Shown here one piece after another: positions 43,028 through 51,813 of a DNA stretch of 64,000 nt. This DNA is from Myxococcales bacterium (GTDB taxonomy: Bacteria > Myxococcota_A > Polyangia > Polyangiales > Polyangiaceae): NCBI GenBank assembly GCA_016703425.1, contig JADJCA010000013.1, forward strand, positions 355,737-419,736, read 5' to 3'. The notes below the pieces were generated by a model. It ran no database searches. It had not been told where the DNA came from and worked only from the letters and a program-made list of their open reading frames with translations. The position numbers and the translations under genes were made by a program. How positions within the stretch are numbered: position 1 is the stretch's first letter; each line of letters begins with the position of its first letter.

Positions 43028-44536
43028 ATGGCGCGGCGCCACGTCTACGTAACCCTGCTCGGCGCGGCCGTGACCTTCGCCGCGCTCGCGTGGGCCTGCC
43101 TCGAGCCCACGCAAATCACTGTGCGCCTCACGACGGACGTGCCATGCGCGGAGCTTCGCGGCACGTCGATCTACAACGGCACCGGGGCCGACGCGATTCC
43201 CGTCACGACCACAAACGACTGCCTAGAAGGTTCGCCCCACACCATCGGCACCCTCGTGCTCGCCCCCAGCGGAACGAGCAAAGACGACCTCGTGACCATC
43301 ACCACCGTCGCTGGCGTCGACGTTCGCAGCGAAGAGTGCACCGCCGCGAATCAATGGAAAGGCTGCATCGTCGCGAGGCGCAAGCTGCGCTACGAGAAAC
43401 ACGAGCCGCTGGACCTTCCCATCTTCCTCGCGAGCGCCTGCCGCGACCGCGCTTGTGGCGACGACGAGACCTGCATCCCCTGCGCGAGGGAGCCCTGCGC
43501 CGCGGGGGCTCCGCCGGTGTGCGCGCCCGCCGAGTTCGTGGACCGCTGCGACCAACCGGGTGCAAACTGCAAGCAAGCCGTCGCGTCAGGCGCGTCAAGT
43601 GCGTCCGACGCAGGCTCGACGCTCGACGGGGCAAGCGACGCAACGGTCGTGTCGGACGCGGCCCCCAACGACGCGACCTCGGGCAACGACGCGAGTGTGG
43701 AGCTCGACGCGGGGCCCGTCGCGTTTCGCCTGTTGAGCCCGCAGGGCCCCGCCTTCGGGCTCGCTCACGCGGAAGGGCAACTCTACTGGACCAACACCAG
43801 CAGCCTTTGGGCGGCGGCATTCGGCGCGCTTCGGGTCAACGGCGACGCCGGAGCCACATTGACGACCCCCCCCTATTTCTCGGGCAACCTCCGCGGCGTT
43901 GACGTCGCCTCGGGAAGGCTCGCGCTCGCGCTCACGGGCTTGGGCACCACGTGCATCTACACCGCCCCGCTCGGGGCGACGGTTGCGGGCAGCACGCTCG
44001 ACTGCGGCGGCCTCACGAACGCGACGGGGGTCGCTTGGTTCCCTACCGGGGCCCTTACCGGCGGCCTCTTAGCATCCAGCCAATTCAGGCGTTGGGAGCT
44101 CGACGGCGGCGGACGTCTCCTCCCTGCGAGCTGCCCACGCGACTCTTACCTTCGAACGGGACTCGCCGCGCTGCCCGATGCCAGCGTCCCCGTCGAGGTG
44201 GTGTACGGCGTCTCCAACACGGGCGTGATCATGGCTCACGACTTCGTGTCTTGGGACCCAACGAGTGGCGGCTGCACCGTAGTGACCCCGGGGCCGGGCG
44301 GCACCAGCCTCCGCGCTGTGGCCGTCACCCCAAGCGGCGTCCGCTACATCACCGCAAGAACGAGCGGCCAGGTCTTCACGCGAGCACTCCTCGCGCCAGC
44401 GTGGGTCTCCTTCGGAGGCGCCGGCGTCCCCGGCGCAGAGGACATCTTGGCCGTTCCAGCGGGCCCAGGCCGCGTGCACATCGTCGTCGCTGGCACGGCC
44501 GGCCTCTGGATCGCCGAAGACGTGGCCGATCCGTAA
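43028..44536 (+). CDS. Exported propeller-like protein, paralogue B
   Basis: The protein has 502 residues. The signal-like helix ends LAWACLEPTQ. The N-terminal domain shares PTQITVRLTTDVPC, GTSIYNGTGAD, IPVTTT, GSPHTIGTLVLAPSG, ECTAANQW, GCIVARRKLRYE and KHEPLDLPIFLASACRD with the 37593 product. A Ser/Asp/Ala linker (about 180-230) leads to a C-terminal region with LYWTNTSSLW and the closing ILAVPAGPGRVHIVVAG/GLWIAED motif. The C-terminal regions are more diverged than the N-terminal ones. The two paralogues flank the propeller-HEAT gene; the cluster may work as a unit, but its role is unknown. Confidence 0.72.
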   Translation: MARRHVYVTLLGAAVTFAALAWACLEPTQITVRLTTDVPCAELRGTSIYNGTGADAIPVTTTNDCLEGSPHTIGTLVLAPSGTSKDDLVTITTVAGVDVRSEECTAANQWKGCIVARRKLRYEKHEPLDLPIFLASACRDRACGDDETCIPCAREPCAAGAPPVCAPAEFVDRCDQPGANCKQAVASGASSASDAGSTLDGASDATVVSDAAPNDATSGNDASVELDAGPVAFRLLSPQGPAFGLAHAEGQLYWTNTSSLWAAAFGALRVNGDAGATLTTPPYFSGNLRGVDVASGRLALALTGLGTTCIYTAPLGATVAGSTLDCGGLTNATGVAWFPTGALTGGLLASSQFRRWELDGGGRLLPASCPRDSYLRTGLAALPDASVPVEVVYGVSNTGVIMAHDFVSWDPTSGGCTVVTPGPGGTSLRAVAVTPSGVRYITARTSGQVFTRALLAPAWVSFGGAGVPGAEDILAVPAGPGRVHIVVAGTAGLWIAEDVADP

Positions 44537-44665
44537 GTTCGTCGGCGCGCTTTGCCGCGGACGACGGCGACACCGCCTCGACGGGAACGGTGACCGGTCC
44601 ATGGGCGACAGAAGGGCGTCCGTGGTTGGCTGCATCGCAGCGCTCGCGCCTTCGTCAAACGGCTC

Positions 44666-45592
44666 ATGCAGCTTCGCTTTCCCTTCTTGGTCGCCCTGAT
44701 GGGCCTCGCCCCGCAGGCCTCGGCGGCCGATGCCGCCAAACCGACAGTTGTGCACCTTGAGGGCCTTGTGGTCATGACGCCCTCGCCGACGCAGCCGCCG
44801 CCACCGGGCTTGCGTCTGAGAACGATGGTGCGACCCGCCGATCGGCTTTGGATAGGCGTCGATGTTCCGAAGCACGTACCGCTCGAGATCGGTGATCTCT
44901 CGCTCGAGCTCTTGGATCCGAAACCCGGCGGTGGATGGGTGGCGACGTACCGCGAGCGCTTCGAGCCTTGTTACGCGCGCGGCGCGAGCGCGAACTGCAA
45001 GGCGCTCGTGAAGCTCTTCGATGCGAACAAGCAGGAGGTTGCGTCGACTTCGCTCAACGAATTTCTCTCACGCGCGAGCCACCTCGAGGTGCAAGACGTG
45101 CGGTACGTGGAAGAGGGCGGCGCGGGCACGCTCTACTTCAACGAAGCGTGCCAGTCGTACTCGCGCGGGGCGGGAGGCAAGTGCTCGTCGCTCGTGGCGC
45201 TGGACCCGGTCGCGAAGAAGGTCTTGTGGCGCACCGAGCCGCTCGCCTCGAACAACGCATTCTTGGTCGTGGGCAAGTACATTGTTTCAGCCTACGGCTT
45301 CACCGGTGAGGCGGCGTCGATTCGCGTCGTGCGCCGACGCGACGGCAAGGTGATGGAGCGTCGCCCCCTTGCGAGCACGAACTACGAGATGGTCGCGGAC
45401 GGCGACGCGCTCTCGGTTGAGATGTACCAGCGCGTGGGCCGCGCGAACTTCCGCATGCTGGGCTTCGACGGTGACGCCCCGAGGTTGGTCGCGCTCCCGA
45501 CCACGCCTCCCGATCCTAACGAGAAGCCGAAGCCGTACGATCCGCCGCTCCAGACGAAGGGAGCTCGCAGTCTCTCGAGAGGCATCTTCTAG
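44666..45592 (+). CDS. Secreted protein of unknown function
   Basis: The protein has 308 residues with a cleavable signal peptide (MQLRFPFLVALMGLAPQASAADA). The body is beta-rich with alternating strands and cysteine pairs (FEPCYARGASANC, EACQSYSRGAGGKC). LVALDPVAKKVLWRTEPLASNNAFLVVGKYI looks like propeller-type blades of the PQQ/WD kind. It has a Pro-rich segment at residues 40-48 and near the end. No clear family. The 129 bp upstream and 80 bp downstream show nothing definite. Confidence 0.6.
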   Translation: MQLRFPFLVALMGLAPQASAADAAKPTVVHLEGLVVMTPSPTQPPPPGLRLRTMVRPADRLWIGVDVPKHVPLEIGDLSLELLDPKPGGGWVATYRERFEPCYARGASANCKALVKLFDANKQEVASTSLNEFLSRASHLEVQDVRYVEEGGAGTLYFNEACQSYSRGAGGKCSSLVALDPVAKKVLWRTEPLASNNAFLVVGKYIVSAYGFTGEAASIRVVRRRDGKVMERRPLASTNYEMVADGDALSVEMYQRVGRANFRMLGFDGDAPRLVALPTTPPDPNEKPKPYDPPLQTKGARSLSRGIF

Positions 45593-45672
45593 CCTCTGCC
45601 GTTGACTCGGGTCGCGAGCTGAGTAGGTTCCTCCCGGCCGAGCATGAGCGCTCGCGTGTTGGAGGAGCTGCG

Positions 45673-46218
45673 ATGGCGCCCGGTGCAAAGAAGACCCGCA
45701 AGCTGGCGACGGCTCCGAAGCCCTCGTCGACGACCAAGGCAGCCCCGAGCGCGCGTGAGACGCCGCGGACCGGTGCACGCGTGGTGCAGGTCGCGGAGCC
45801 GGGCGCCTGGCGCGCCGAAACTATCGCGCGCATGCGAGCGCTCATCGTCGAGGCCGAGCCGGCGATGATCGAAGAGCGCAAGTGGCGCAAGGCATCGAAC
45901 CAAATGGCCGGGGTGCCCGTCTGGTCGCATAACGGCATCGTGTGCACGGGAGAGACCTACGCGAAGGTGGTGAAGCTCACCTTCGCGCACGGCGCCAAGC
46001 TCCCCGACCCTTCGCGCCTGTTCAACGCGAGCCTCGAGGGTGGCACCCGCCGCGCCATCGACATCCGCGAGGGCGAGAAGCTCGACGCCGTCGCCTTCAA
46101 GAAGCTCATCAAGGCCGCCGTGGCGCACAACGGCGCCGGGAAGACGAAGCCCACCGCAAAGGCGCCCGCGGCGAAGCCGTCCACGGCAAAGGCGAGCCCG
46201 CCCAAGCGCAAGCCGTGA
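45673..46218 (+). CDS. DUF1801 (YdhG-like) domain protein with basic tails
   Basis: The protein has 181 residues with GGAGGAG 5-11 nt before ATG 45673. The N-terminal ~35 residues are basic and low-complexity. Residues ~45-150 fit DUF1801: ALIVEAEPAMIEERKWRK, MAGVPVWSHNGIVCTGETYAKVV, KLTFAHGAKLPDPSRLFN and AIDIREGEKLD. The C-terminal 35 residues are a Lys/Ala/Pro tail (KPTAKAPAAKPSTAKASPP), similar to eukaryote-like histone tails seen in myxobacterial proteins. DUF1801 resembles the iron-chaperone/YdhG fold; function unproven. Confidence 0.82.
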   Translation: MAPGAKKTRKLATAPKPSSTTKAAPSARETPRTGARVVQVAEPGAWRAETIARMRALIVEAEPAMIEERKWRKASNQMAGVPVWSHNGIVCTGETYAKVVKLTFAHGAKLPDPSRLFNASLEGGTRRAIDIREGEKLDAVAFKKLIKAAVAHNGAGKTKPTAKAPAAKPSTAKASPPKRKP

Positions 46219-46239
46219 CGGACTTGGGCAGGGGCCGCG

Positions 46240-47313
46240 CTACGTCCCGTTAAAGAACATCGGAACGACGAAGCTCTGTGGGCGCCCTTCCGCGGAACGC
46301 GGAAACGCGACCTCGCCAATGCTCGAAAGCGCGCAATCGGCGAGCTCCGCGGAGACGTCGTACTTCGCGTCGACCTTTCGTACGAGCCCGTCGGGGGCGA
46401 CCGAAATCAGTAGCGTCAGGTTGCCCTTGAGGTGCCGGTCGCGCGCGAGCGCACGGCGATAGCAAGGGGCAACGCGCTCGCGACTAAGCGCCATGGCTGT
46501 GCGAAGCGTTGCTGCCTCTCCCTGGAGAAGCGGCACCGACGGCGACAGGACCTTCGCGGCCGGTCGATCGAGCGCAGCGCTCGGCGCCTCGCCGGCGCGG
46601 TGAATCCGACGCAACTCGACGCGTAACGGGAGACCGCAGTCCTCGGGCGGAGCGACATCCTGGCGGCGCGACTCGGCACAGCGACTCTCGACACCGCCGC
46701 TGTCGAGAAGCTCGCGCTCCGCGGCGCTCCCTGCGCTTGCCTTGGCGAACACGACGTCGGTCCCCGCGGCGACGCGCGCAGCGGAACGCGCCGCAACCTG
46801 AAATGCTCCGACCGAGAAGCTCGCAACAACGTGCGTAGCTGCGCCGCAGTCACCCTTGAGCGCCGCAGCGGCGCCGAGGCCGTCGGCCTGATATCGACCG
46901 ACGACGTTGAGCGCTACGTTCAGCGAGGACGAGGCGTTGATGCTTCCTCCGATGCGCCCCATCAGCATCGGTAGCTCGATTCCCAACTCGTCGTCGCCGC
47001 GGAGCAGCGTGACCTCGCGCTGCCGCGACGTGGCGACGTACGAATAAGCATGCGGGGAGGCGCACCCGTCGACCACGCGCATGCGGCAACCTTCTACGCG
47101 AACGGCCACCACCCCTACCCGCGCCATGGCTTCGAGCTTCGAGCGATCGAGTGATGACCAATCAATGACCAGGCGCTCGCGCATCTCGGGCTCGTCGGTG
47201 CAGGCCTTGGGGACCGGCAGCGGCGGAGCGATGACGGCAGCTGGCGTTCGTCCACCGCCGCATGAGATCACCGCGCACAGGCCGAGTGGAACGCAGCTGA
47301 GCCACCTTTTCAT
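46240..47313 (-). CDS. Lipoprotein with AgmX/PglI-type C-terminal domain
   Basis: The protein has 357 residues from ATG 47313, preceded by GGAGG. The signal ends AVISC (Cys18). The middle is beta-rich with a Gly-rich segment. The last ~90 residues fit the AgmX/PglI C-terminal domain (TonB-like fold): VAPCYRRALARDRHLKGNLTLLI, SVAPDGLVRKVDAK and ALSSIGEVAFPRSAEGRPQSFVVP, with the conserved cysteine pair. This domain occurs in myxobacterial gliding and envelope complexes. Its target here is unknown. It converges on the DUF1801 gene (21 bp apart). Confidence 0.78.
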   Translation of the reverse strand: MKRWLSCVPLGLCAVISCGGGRTPAAVIAPPLPVPKACTDEPEMRERLVIDWSSLDRSKLEAMARVGVVAVRVEGCRMRVVDGCASPHAYSYVATSRQREVTLLRGDDELGIELPMLMGRIGGSINASSSLNVALNVVGRYQADGLGAAAALKGDCGAATHVVASFSVGAFQVAARSAARVAAGTDVVFAKASAGSAAERELLDSGGVESRCAESRRQDVAPPEDCGLPLRVELRRIHRAGEAPSAALDRPAAKVLSPSVPLLQGEAATLRTAMALSRERVAPCYRRALARDRHLKGNLTLLISVAPDGLVRKVDAKYDVSAELADCALSSIGEVAFPRSAEGRPQSFVVPMFFNGT

Positions 47314-47477
47314 GAGCCGCCTCCGCACGTTCGACACACGCCACGGCGAGCCCTTGGATCGAACCGCACATCTTGGTGCCTCCGTCGCACCGCCAACGGC
47401 GCCAGCGCGCACCGCGGCTTCGGTTCCGAGGAGAGTGCGACGAGTTGCCAGCGCCTCAGCGGCTCCGCGTGTGTGCC

Positions 47478-48440
47478 CTACTGCAGGCGCACTTCTGCGG
47501 GCGCGCCGTTGCCGTTCGGCCCGCGATCCTCGAGCGTCACGCCGTGGTCATCGATGGCGACGACGCGTGCGTGCGTGCCCGGGAGCACCGAGCCTTTGCT
47601 CACGACGATCTGGCGACCGTCGGGCCCCACGACCACCGCCTGGCGCGTGGCGCCCGCGGTCATGACGCCGCTTACCTTGAAGCGCTTCGCGAGGGGCAGC
47701 GGCGCGGTCGCTCCTGCGTCGCTCGTGGCAACCGTCAGCGTGGACCCTGCGTCGGCCGGCGACGCCACCACAAGAGCCTCTCCGTCGTTCGCGCCGGTGG
47801 GCGCAGGCTTCGCCTCCAGCGCTCCGCTCGCCATCGTCCCGAGCACGACGGCCTGCTGCGAAGCCGGCGGCGCTTGGTAGTACGCGGCCGGCCCAAAGCG
47901 CGTGAAGGCGCACACGACGCGCCCTTCGACGCTCCGCCGCCGCGCGTTGTAGTCGGCGACGGCCTTGTTGTACTTCAGGCGCTGGCCGAGGATGTTGTCC
48001 TCCGCGCGCTCGAGCGAGCGCATCAGGTCGCGGAAGCGACCGCTGGCCGCGAGCCTCGGGTAAGACTCGTACACCACGGCGGGAACACGACGGAGCGCGA
48101 CCTCCGTGCGCTGGGCCGCCTCGATGCGCGCCTCCCGGGTGAGCGCGCCGGTGTAGCCCGCGCGGGCCTCGGCAACCTCGACGAACACCGCGTGCTCGTG
48201 TGCAGCGGAGGCCTTCGCCACCTCGACGAGGTTGGGGATCAGATCGTAGCGGCGCTGCAGCTGGGCCTCGACGCCGGCCCACTCCCGCGCGACGGCCTCG
48301 TTCAGCGCCACGAGCTCGTCATAGGTCGGCGACAGCCGCTTCGCGCCCGCGACGGAGCCCACGAGCAAGACGACGGCGCCGAGAACCAGCGCGATCTTGT
48401 GCCGGAGTTGGAGGCGGAAGCGCCATTCAGGCAAGCGCAT
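47478..48440 (-). CDS. LemA family protein with C-terminal PilP-like extension
   Basis: The protein has 320 residues from ATG 48440 (MRLPEW). An N-terminal membrane helix (about 16-33) is followed by the LemA helical bundle (ALNEAVAREWAGVEAQLQRRYDLIPNLVEVAK, DNILGQRLKYNKAVADYNARRR). After an Ala/Ser/Gly linker from ~195, the last ~75 residues form an extra small beta domain (FKVSGVMTAGATRQAVVVGPDG, SVLPGTHARVVAIDDHGVTLEDR) resembling PilP/GspC-type modules of secretion and pilus systems. The extension is not part of the usual LemA length. TAGCCT ends 9 nt before the ATG. Confidence 0.85.
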   Translation of the reverse strand: MRLPEWRFRLQLRHKIALVLGAVVLLVGSVAGAKRLSPTYDELVALNEAVAREWAGVEAQLQRRYDLIPNLVEVAKASAAHEHAVFVEVAEARAGYTGALTREARIEAAQRTEVALRRVPAVVYESYPRLAASGRFRDLMRSLERAEDNILGQRLKYNKAVADYNARRRSVEGRVVCAFTRFGPAAYYQAPPASQQAVVLGTMASGALEAKPAPTGANDGEALVVASPADAGSTLTVATSDAGATAPLPLAKRFKVSGVMTAGATRQAVVVGPDGRQIVVSKGSVLPGTHARVVAIDDHGVTLEDRGPNGNGAPAEVRLQ

Positions 48441-48449
48441 CAAGGGGCG

Positions 48450-48455
48450 AGGCTA
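48450..48455 (-). promoter_or_regulatory. TANNNT hexamer (TAGCCT) before the lemA gene
   Basis: TAGCCT ends 9 nt before ATG 48440. The 37593 gene carries the same hexamer at 6 nt. Confidence 0.4.
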
Positions 48456-48530
48456 GCTTCTCTTCGCGGCTTGGATAGCCAATTCATGCGGGTTTATCTG
48501 CACGACTCCTGAAGGATCGCGAGTCCCGAT

Positions 48531-49334
48531 TCAAGCGCCGCCACGGCCCGAGGCGATAGCCTCGAGCAGGCTCGCGTGGGCGCGCTGCAGCAGATCACCG
48601 TGCCGACCACCGGCGATGCGCAAGAGGCGCGCCCCGGGTATGGCAGCGACCAGACGCTCGCCCATGTGGAAGGGCACGATTTCGTCCGCATCGCCATGGA
48701 TGACGAGGGTTGGAACCGCGATCGAACGCGCCTTGGAGAGCGTGTCGAAATGGTCCGCGACCAAAAGACCGGCAGGCAGGAACGGGACGACGTCCGTCAC
48801 GAGATCAGGGATGGACGTGTAGGGCGTCACGAGCACCAGACGGCCGCCGCGCCCGCGCCTCGCCATCTCTGCTGCAACGCCAGTCCCGAGAGAGGTGCCC
48901 CAAAGCACGATGCTCGACGGTTCGATTCCGCGTGCGGCCAGCATGTCGAGGGCCGCTTCGGCGTCGGCGTAGAGACCTTGCTCCGTCGGAGCGGCGCCCT
49001 TGTCCTCCCCGTACCCGCGGTACTCCAAAAGGACCACGCCGAGGCCCCGCGCGGCGAGCTCGCGGGCGATGCCGGCCGTCTGCTGGGCCACTTCGCGGTT
49101 GTTGTGAAAGTGCACAACCAACGTGGCACCACGCTCGGCGTTGAGCTCCAGGACGCGAACCGGCACGCCATCACGTGCCGTGAGGTGATGTTCAACGAAG
49201 TCCGGCGCCACCGCCGTTGCTTCAACGTCTCGCGTTGGGAAGAGGCACCGGCGCGCGATAGCCCGACTCCCGACCCCAAGCGGCGGGAGCGCGGAGACGA
49301 GGAGCGCAGCGGCCATGAGCCAACGACGAGGCAC
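48531..49334 (-). CDS. Alpha/beta hydrolase, membrane-anchored or exported
   Basis: The protein has 267 residues from GTG 49334 (ATG 49316 is an alternative). An N-terminal hydrophobic helix acts as signal or anchor. The fold shows LVVHFHNNREVAQQ (oxyanion region), VLLEYRGYGEDKG, the nucleophile elbow LWGTSLGTGVA (Ser), VIHGDADEIVP (Asp) and AGGRHGDLL (His). It is a BAAT/dienelactone-like ABHD type, similar to ABHD13/YfhR-type peptidase-esterases. Substrate unknown. It diverges from the small membrane protein gene. Confidence 0.88.
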   Translation of the reverse strand: MPRRWLMAAALLVSALPPLGVGSRAIARRCLFPTRDVEATAVAPDFVEHHLTARDGVPVRVLELNAERGATLVVHFHNNREVAQQTAGIARELAARGLGVVLLEYRGYGEDKGAAPTEQGLYADAEAALDMLAARGIEPSSIVLWGTSLGTGVAAEMARRGRGGRLVLVTPYTSIPDLVTDVVPFLPAGLLVADHFDTLSKARSIAVPTLVIHGDADEIVPFHMGERLVAAIPGARLLRIAGGRHGDLLQRAHASLLEAIASGRGGA

Positions 49335-49425
49335 GGCTTGAGCATGCCTCAGGGTGACCGAATCGCCAGGCGCAACTTGGGCGAGACTCAGAGAGCGGCG
49401 GACACGTTCTTGCAGGCGGTCTCGT

Positions 49426-49833
49426 ATGTGGTCTGCCCTTGGCGTCGCTGTCGACCTCGTCCATGCACTCGCGATGGCTTCGTGGTTGCTCGGTCTTCCG
49501 CTCCTTTTCGTCCGGCGATGGCCTCGGGCCCGACTTTGGTACGCGCTCTACGCTGCTGCGTTCATTGTGCTCTCGCAAGCGTCGATGCTCCTCATGGGCG
49601 AGTGCTTTCTCACGAGCCTCACCCGCTGGTGTTGGGCGCACGGCCCGATGCACGCTGCATCCAACGACTGGTTCACGGTTCGCTTGGCGCGTGCCGTCTT
49701 TGGCATGGCCCCGTCTCGCCGCATCATCTCCTGGCTCTCCGAAGCGCTCGTCCTCGCCACGGCCGCCGGCGTCATCGTCTCGGTGGTTCGAGCGCGGAGG
49801 CGTACGCGCCCGCCTGTCTCCTTGACGGCGTAG
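49426..49833 (+). CDS. Small multi-pass membrane protein (DUF2784-like)
   Basis: The protein has about 135 residues from ATG 49426. Hydrophobic segments lie at VAVDLVHALAMASWLLGLPLLF, LWYALYAAAFIVLSQASMLL and ALVLATAAGVIVSVV. The central GECFLTSLTRW motif and the RWPRAR loop resemble DUF2784-type inner-membrane proteins. Function unknown. An in-frame start at 49354 would add a basic N-terminus without family support. Confidence 0.6.
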   Translation: MWSALGVAVDLVHALAMASWLLGLPLLFVRRWPRARLWYALYAAAFIVLSQASMLLMGECFLTSLTRWCWAHGPMHAASNDWFTVRLARAVFGMAPSRRIISWLSEALVLATAAGVIVSVVRARRRTRPPVSLTA

Positions 49834-49867
49834 GCTCGCCGGCAGCGGGCCCCATCGAGGACGTCTG

Positions 49868-50575
49868 CTAAGAACCAACGAGCCTGCCGTCCTCCATCGA
49901 GAGGACGCGATCACAGCGCCGCGCGATCGACTCGTCGTGGGTGCTGATGAGAAACGCCGTTCCCTCGTCCTTGGAAAGCTCGCGGAGGAGAGCCAAGACC
50001 TCGTCGGAGCTCTTGCGGTCCAAGTTCCCCGTGGGCTCGTCGGCCAAGATGAGGGCCGGCTTCATGATCAGCGCTCGGGCCACGGCCACGCGCTGCTTCT
50101 GACCACCGGACAGCTTGGAGGCCCGCAACGACATGCGGTGCGTGAGGCCAACCCGATCGAGCAGCTCCCGTGCGCGTGCGCCGAACTCCGCCTTGTGCCA
50201 CGTGTGCGCGCCGTAGACCGGCATGAGCACGTTTTCGAGAGCCGTGAAGTCTACGAGGAGATGGTGGAACTGAAAGACGAACCCGAGGTGCCGATTCCGA
50301 ACCTCCGACAGCGCCGCTTCACCAAGCCCAAGCGCACTAACGCCGGCGATGCGAAGGGAACCGCCGCTCGGCGTCAGCAGCGTTCCCGCGATGGAGAGGA
50401 ACGTGCTCTTGCCGCTGCCGCTCGGTCCCACGAGGGCCACGAACTCGCCGCGCTCGACCTTCGCGGAGACGCCTCGAAGGACAAGCGTGGCGCCCTCCCC
50501 TTCACCAAAGGTCTTCACGATGTCGGTCGCTTCGAGGACGCTGCTGCCCTCCTCCGTCGTGCTCCGGTGCGTCAT
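49868..50575 (-). CDS. ABC transporter ATP-binding protein (MacB/LolD type)
   Basis: The protein has 235 residues from ATG 50575. All ATPase motifs are present: Walker A GPSGSGKST, the Q-loop VFQFHHLL, signature LSGGQKQRVAVARALI, Walker B LILADEPTGNLD and the H-loop STHD. It powers the FtsX-type permease encoded just upstream; its start overlaps that permease's stop by 4 bp (ATGA). Together with the membrane-fusion protein gene it forms a three-gene tripartite efflux system of MacAB type, or a LolCDE-like system. Confidence 0.95.
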   Translation of the reverse strand: MTHRSTTEEGSSVLEATDIVKTFGEGEGATLVLRGVSAKVERGEFVALVGPSGSGKSTFLSIAGTLLTPSGGSLRIAGVSALGLGEAALSEVRNRHLGFVFQFHHLLVDFTALENVLMPVYGAHTWHKAEFGARARELLDRVGLTHRMSLRASKLSGGQKQRVAVARALIMKPALILADEPTGNLDRKSSDEVLALLRELSKDEGTAFLISTHDESIARRCDRVLSMEDGRLVGS

Positions 50576-51813
50576 GATTGAATCGCCTCGAGGGGATCGA
50601 TCCGGGACGCCGACCACGCCGGGACCACCGCCGCGAAGGCGCTGGCGGCCATGGCCAACAGGATCGCTCGAACGTACTCGCCCTGCGCGGGATCGATGGG
50701 AATCGACGGCGCCCCGTTTGCCTTCATGGAGCCGCGAAGAAGCGCTTCTGCAAAGCCGAAGCCCAGGGCCACGCCGACGAGCGCGCCGATGGTTCCGATG
50801 AAGAGGCCCTGCAAGACGAAGGTACGAAGGATGGCGCCGCGACCAATGCCGAAACTCCTCAAGATGCCGATGTCGGCACGCCGCCGCGAGACGGAGAGGA
50901 AGAGGGCGCTGGCGACGCCGATGGCGATGGTCAGCAGGCTGAACGCCTTGATCATGTTCGAGGTGCTGGCTTGAGCACGGAGCCCTTCTTGAAGACGCGT
51001 GTTGCGATCGAGCCAATTCGACGCCTTGAGCTTCGTCGCGCGCCCGAGGCGTTCCGCGAGCAGCGGTGCCTGCCACACGTCGTCGACCTTGAGCTCGATG
51101 ATGGAGACCCCATCGGCGACGTCGAAGAGCTTCTTCGCGGACGTGAGTCCCATGTACACGACGCGTTCGTCGACGGCTTGAACGCCAAGCGTGAAGACAC
51201 CACGGACAATCATGGCGGCCTCCGCGGCAACGGCGCCGGTCCGGGAGCTCGCCGTACGTGCGGCGCGCAGGCTGACGCGATCGCCCACGTCAACGCCGAG
51301 GTCCGCAGCAAGCCGGGACCCGACCACCACGTTCCCGACGCCAAGATCGAGCCGTCCGCGGATGATCGACGGCCCGATGGGCGCGATCGCGTCGGCGTTC
51401 TTCGCTTCGAGGCCCGTGACCGCCACGGCGACGTTTTTCTCGCCGCGTGCCAAGGTTCCGTTGCCAAACACTTCGGGCACGGCGGCGCGCACGCCGGGCG
51501 TCCGTGACGCCACTTCGAGCACGGAGCGATACGTGCGGATGGCCGGCTTGACGTCGTGTCCGGGCTGAATCGCGAACAGCGGGCGGCCCTTCGGTGACGC
51601 CATGAACGCGCGCGGAACGCGCAGCTCCGGCTCGAGAGTCACGTGGGCGACGTTGCCCGTGATGTCGTCGGTCAGCCGCACGCTCAGCCCGTTCATGAGC
51701 GCGGCGATGAAGGTGAACACGACGACGCCCACCGACACGCCGAACATGAGCAGTCCGCTCTGGAGTCGTGCCGAGACGAGGTAGCGGACGGCGAGCTTGA
51801 CCTCAAAGACCAT
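50572..51813 (-). CDS. FtsX/MacB-type ABC transporter permease
   Basis: The protein has 413 residues from ATG 51813. It has four membrane helices: one near the N-terminus (LLMFGVSVGVVVFTFIAAL) and three at the C-terminus (MIKAFSLLTIAIGVASALFL, FVLQGLFIGTIGALVGVALG, ILLAMAASAFAAVVPAW), flanking a large periplasmic domain (~45-285). The DIGILRSFGIGRG segment is the FtsX-family coupling region. It moves lipoproteins, peptides or drugs across the envelope with the ATPase and MFP. The start overlaps the MFP gene by 11 bp. Confidence 0.93.
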   Translation of the reverse strand: MVFEVKLAVRYLVSARLQSGLLMFGVSVGVVVFTFIAALMNGLSVRLTDDITGNVAHVTLEPELRVPRAFMASPKGRPLFAIQPGHDVKPAIRTYRSVLEVASRTPGVRAAVPEVFGNGTLARGEKNVAVAVTGLEAKNADAIAPIGPSIIRGRLDLGVGNVVVGSRLAADLGVDVGDRVSLRAARTASSRTGAVAAEAAMIVRGVFTLGVQAVDERVVYMGLTSAKKLFDVADGVSIIELKVDDVWQAPLLAERLGRATKLKASNWLDRNTRLQEGLRAQASTSNMIKAFSLLTIAIGVASALFLSVSRRRADIGILRSFGIGRGAILRTFVLQGLFIGTIGALVGVALGFGFAEALLRGSMKANGAPSIPIDPAQGEYVRAILLAMAASAFAAVVPAWSASRIDPLEAIQS

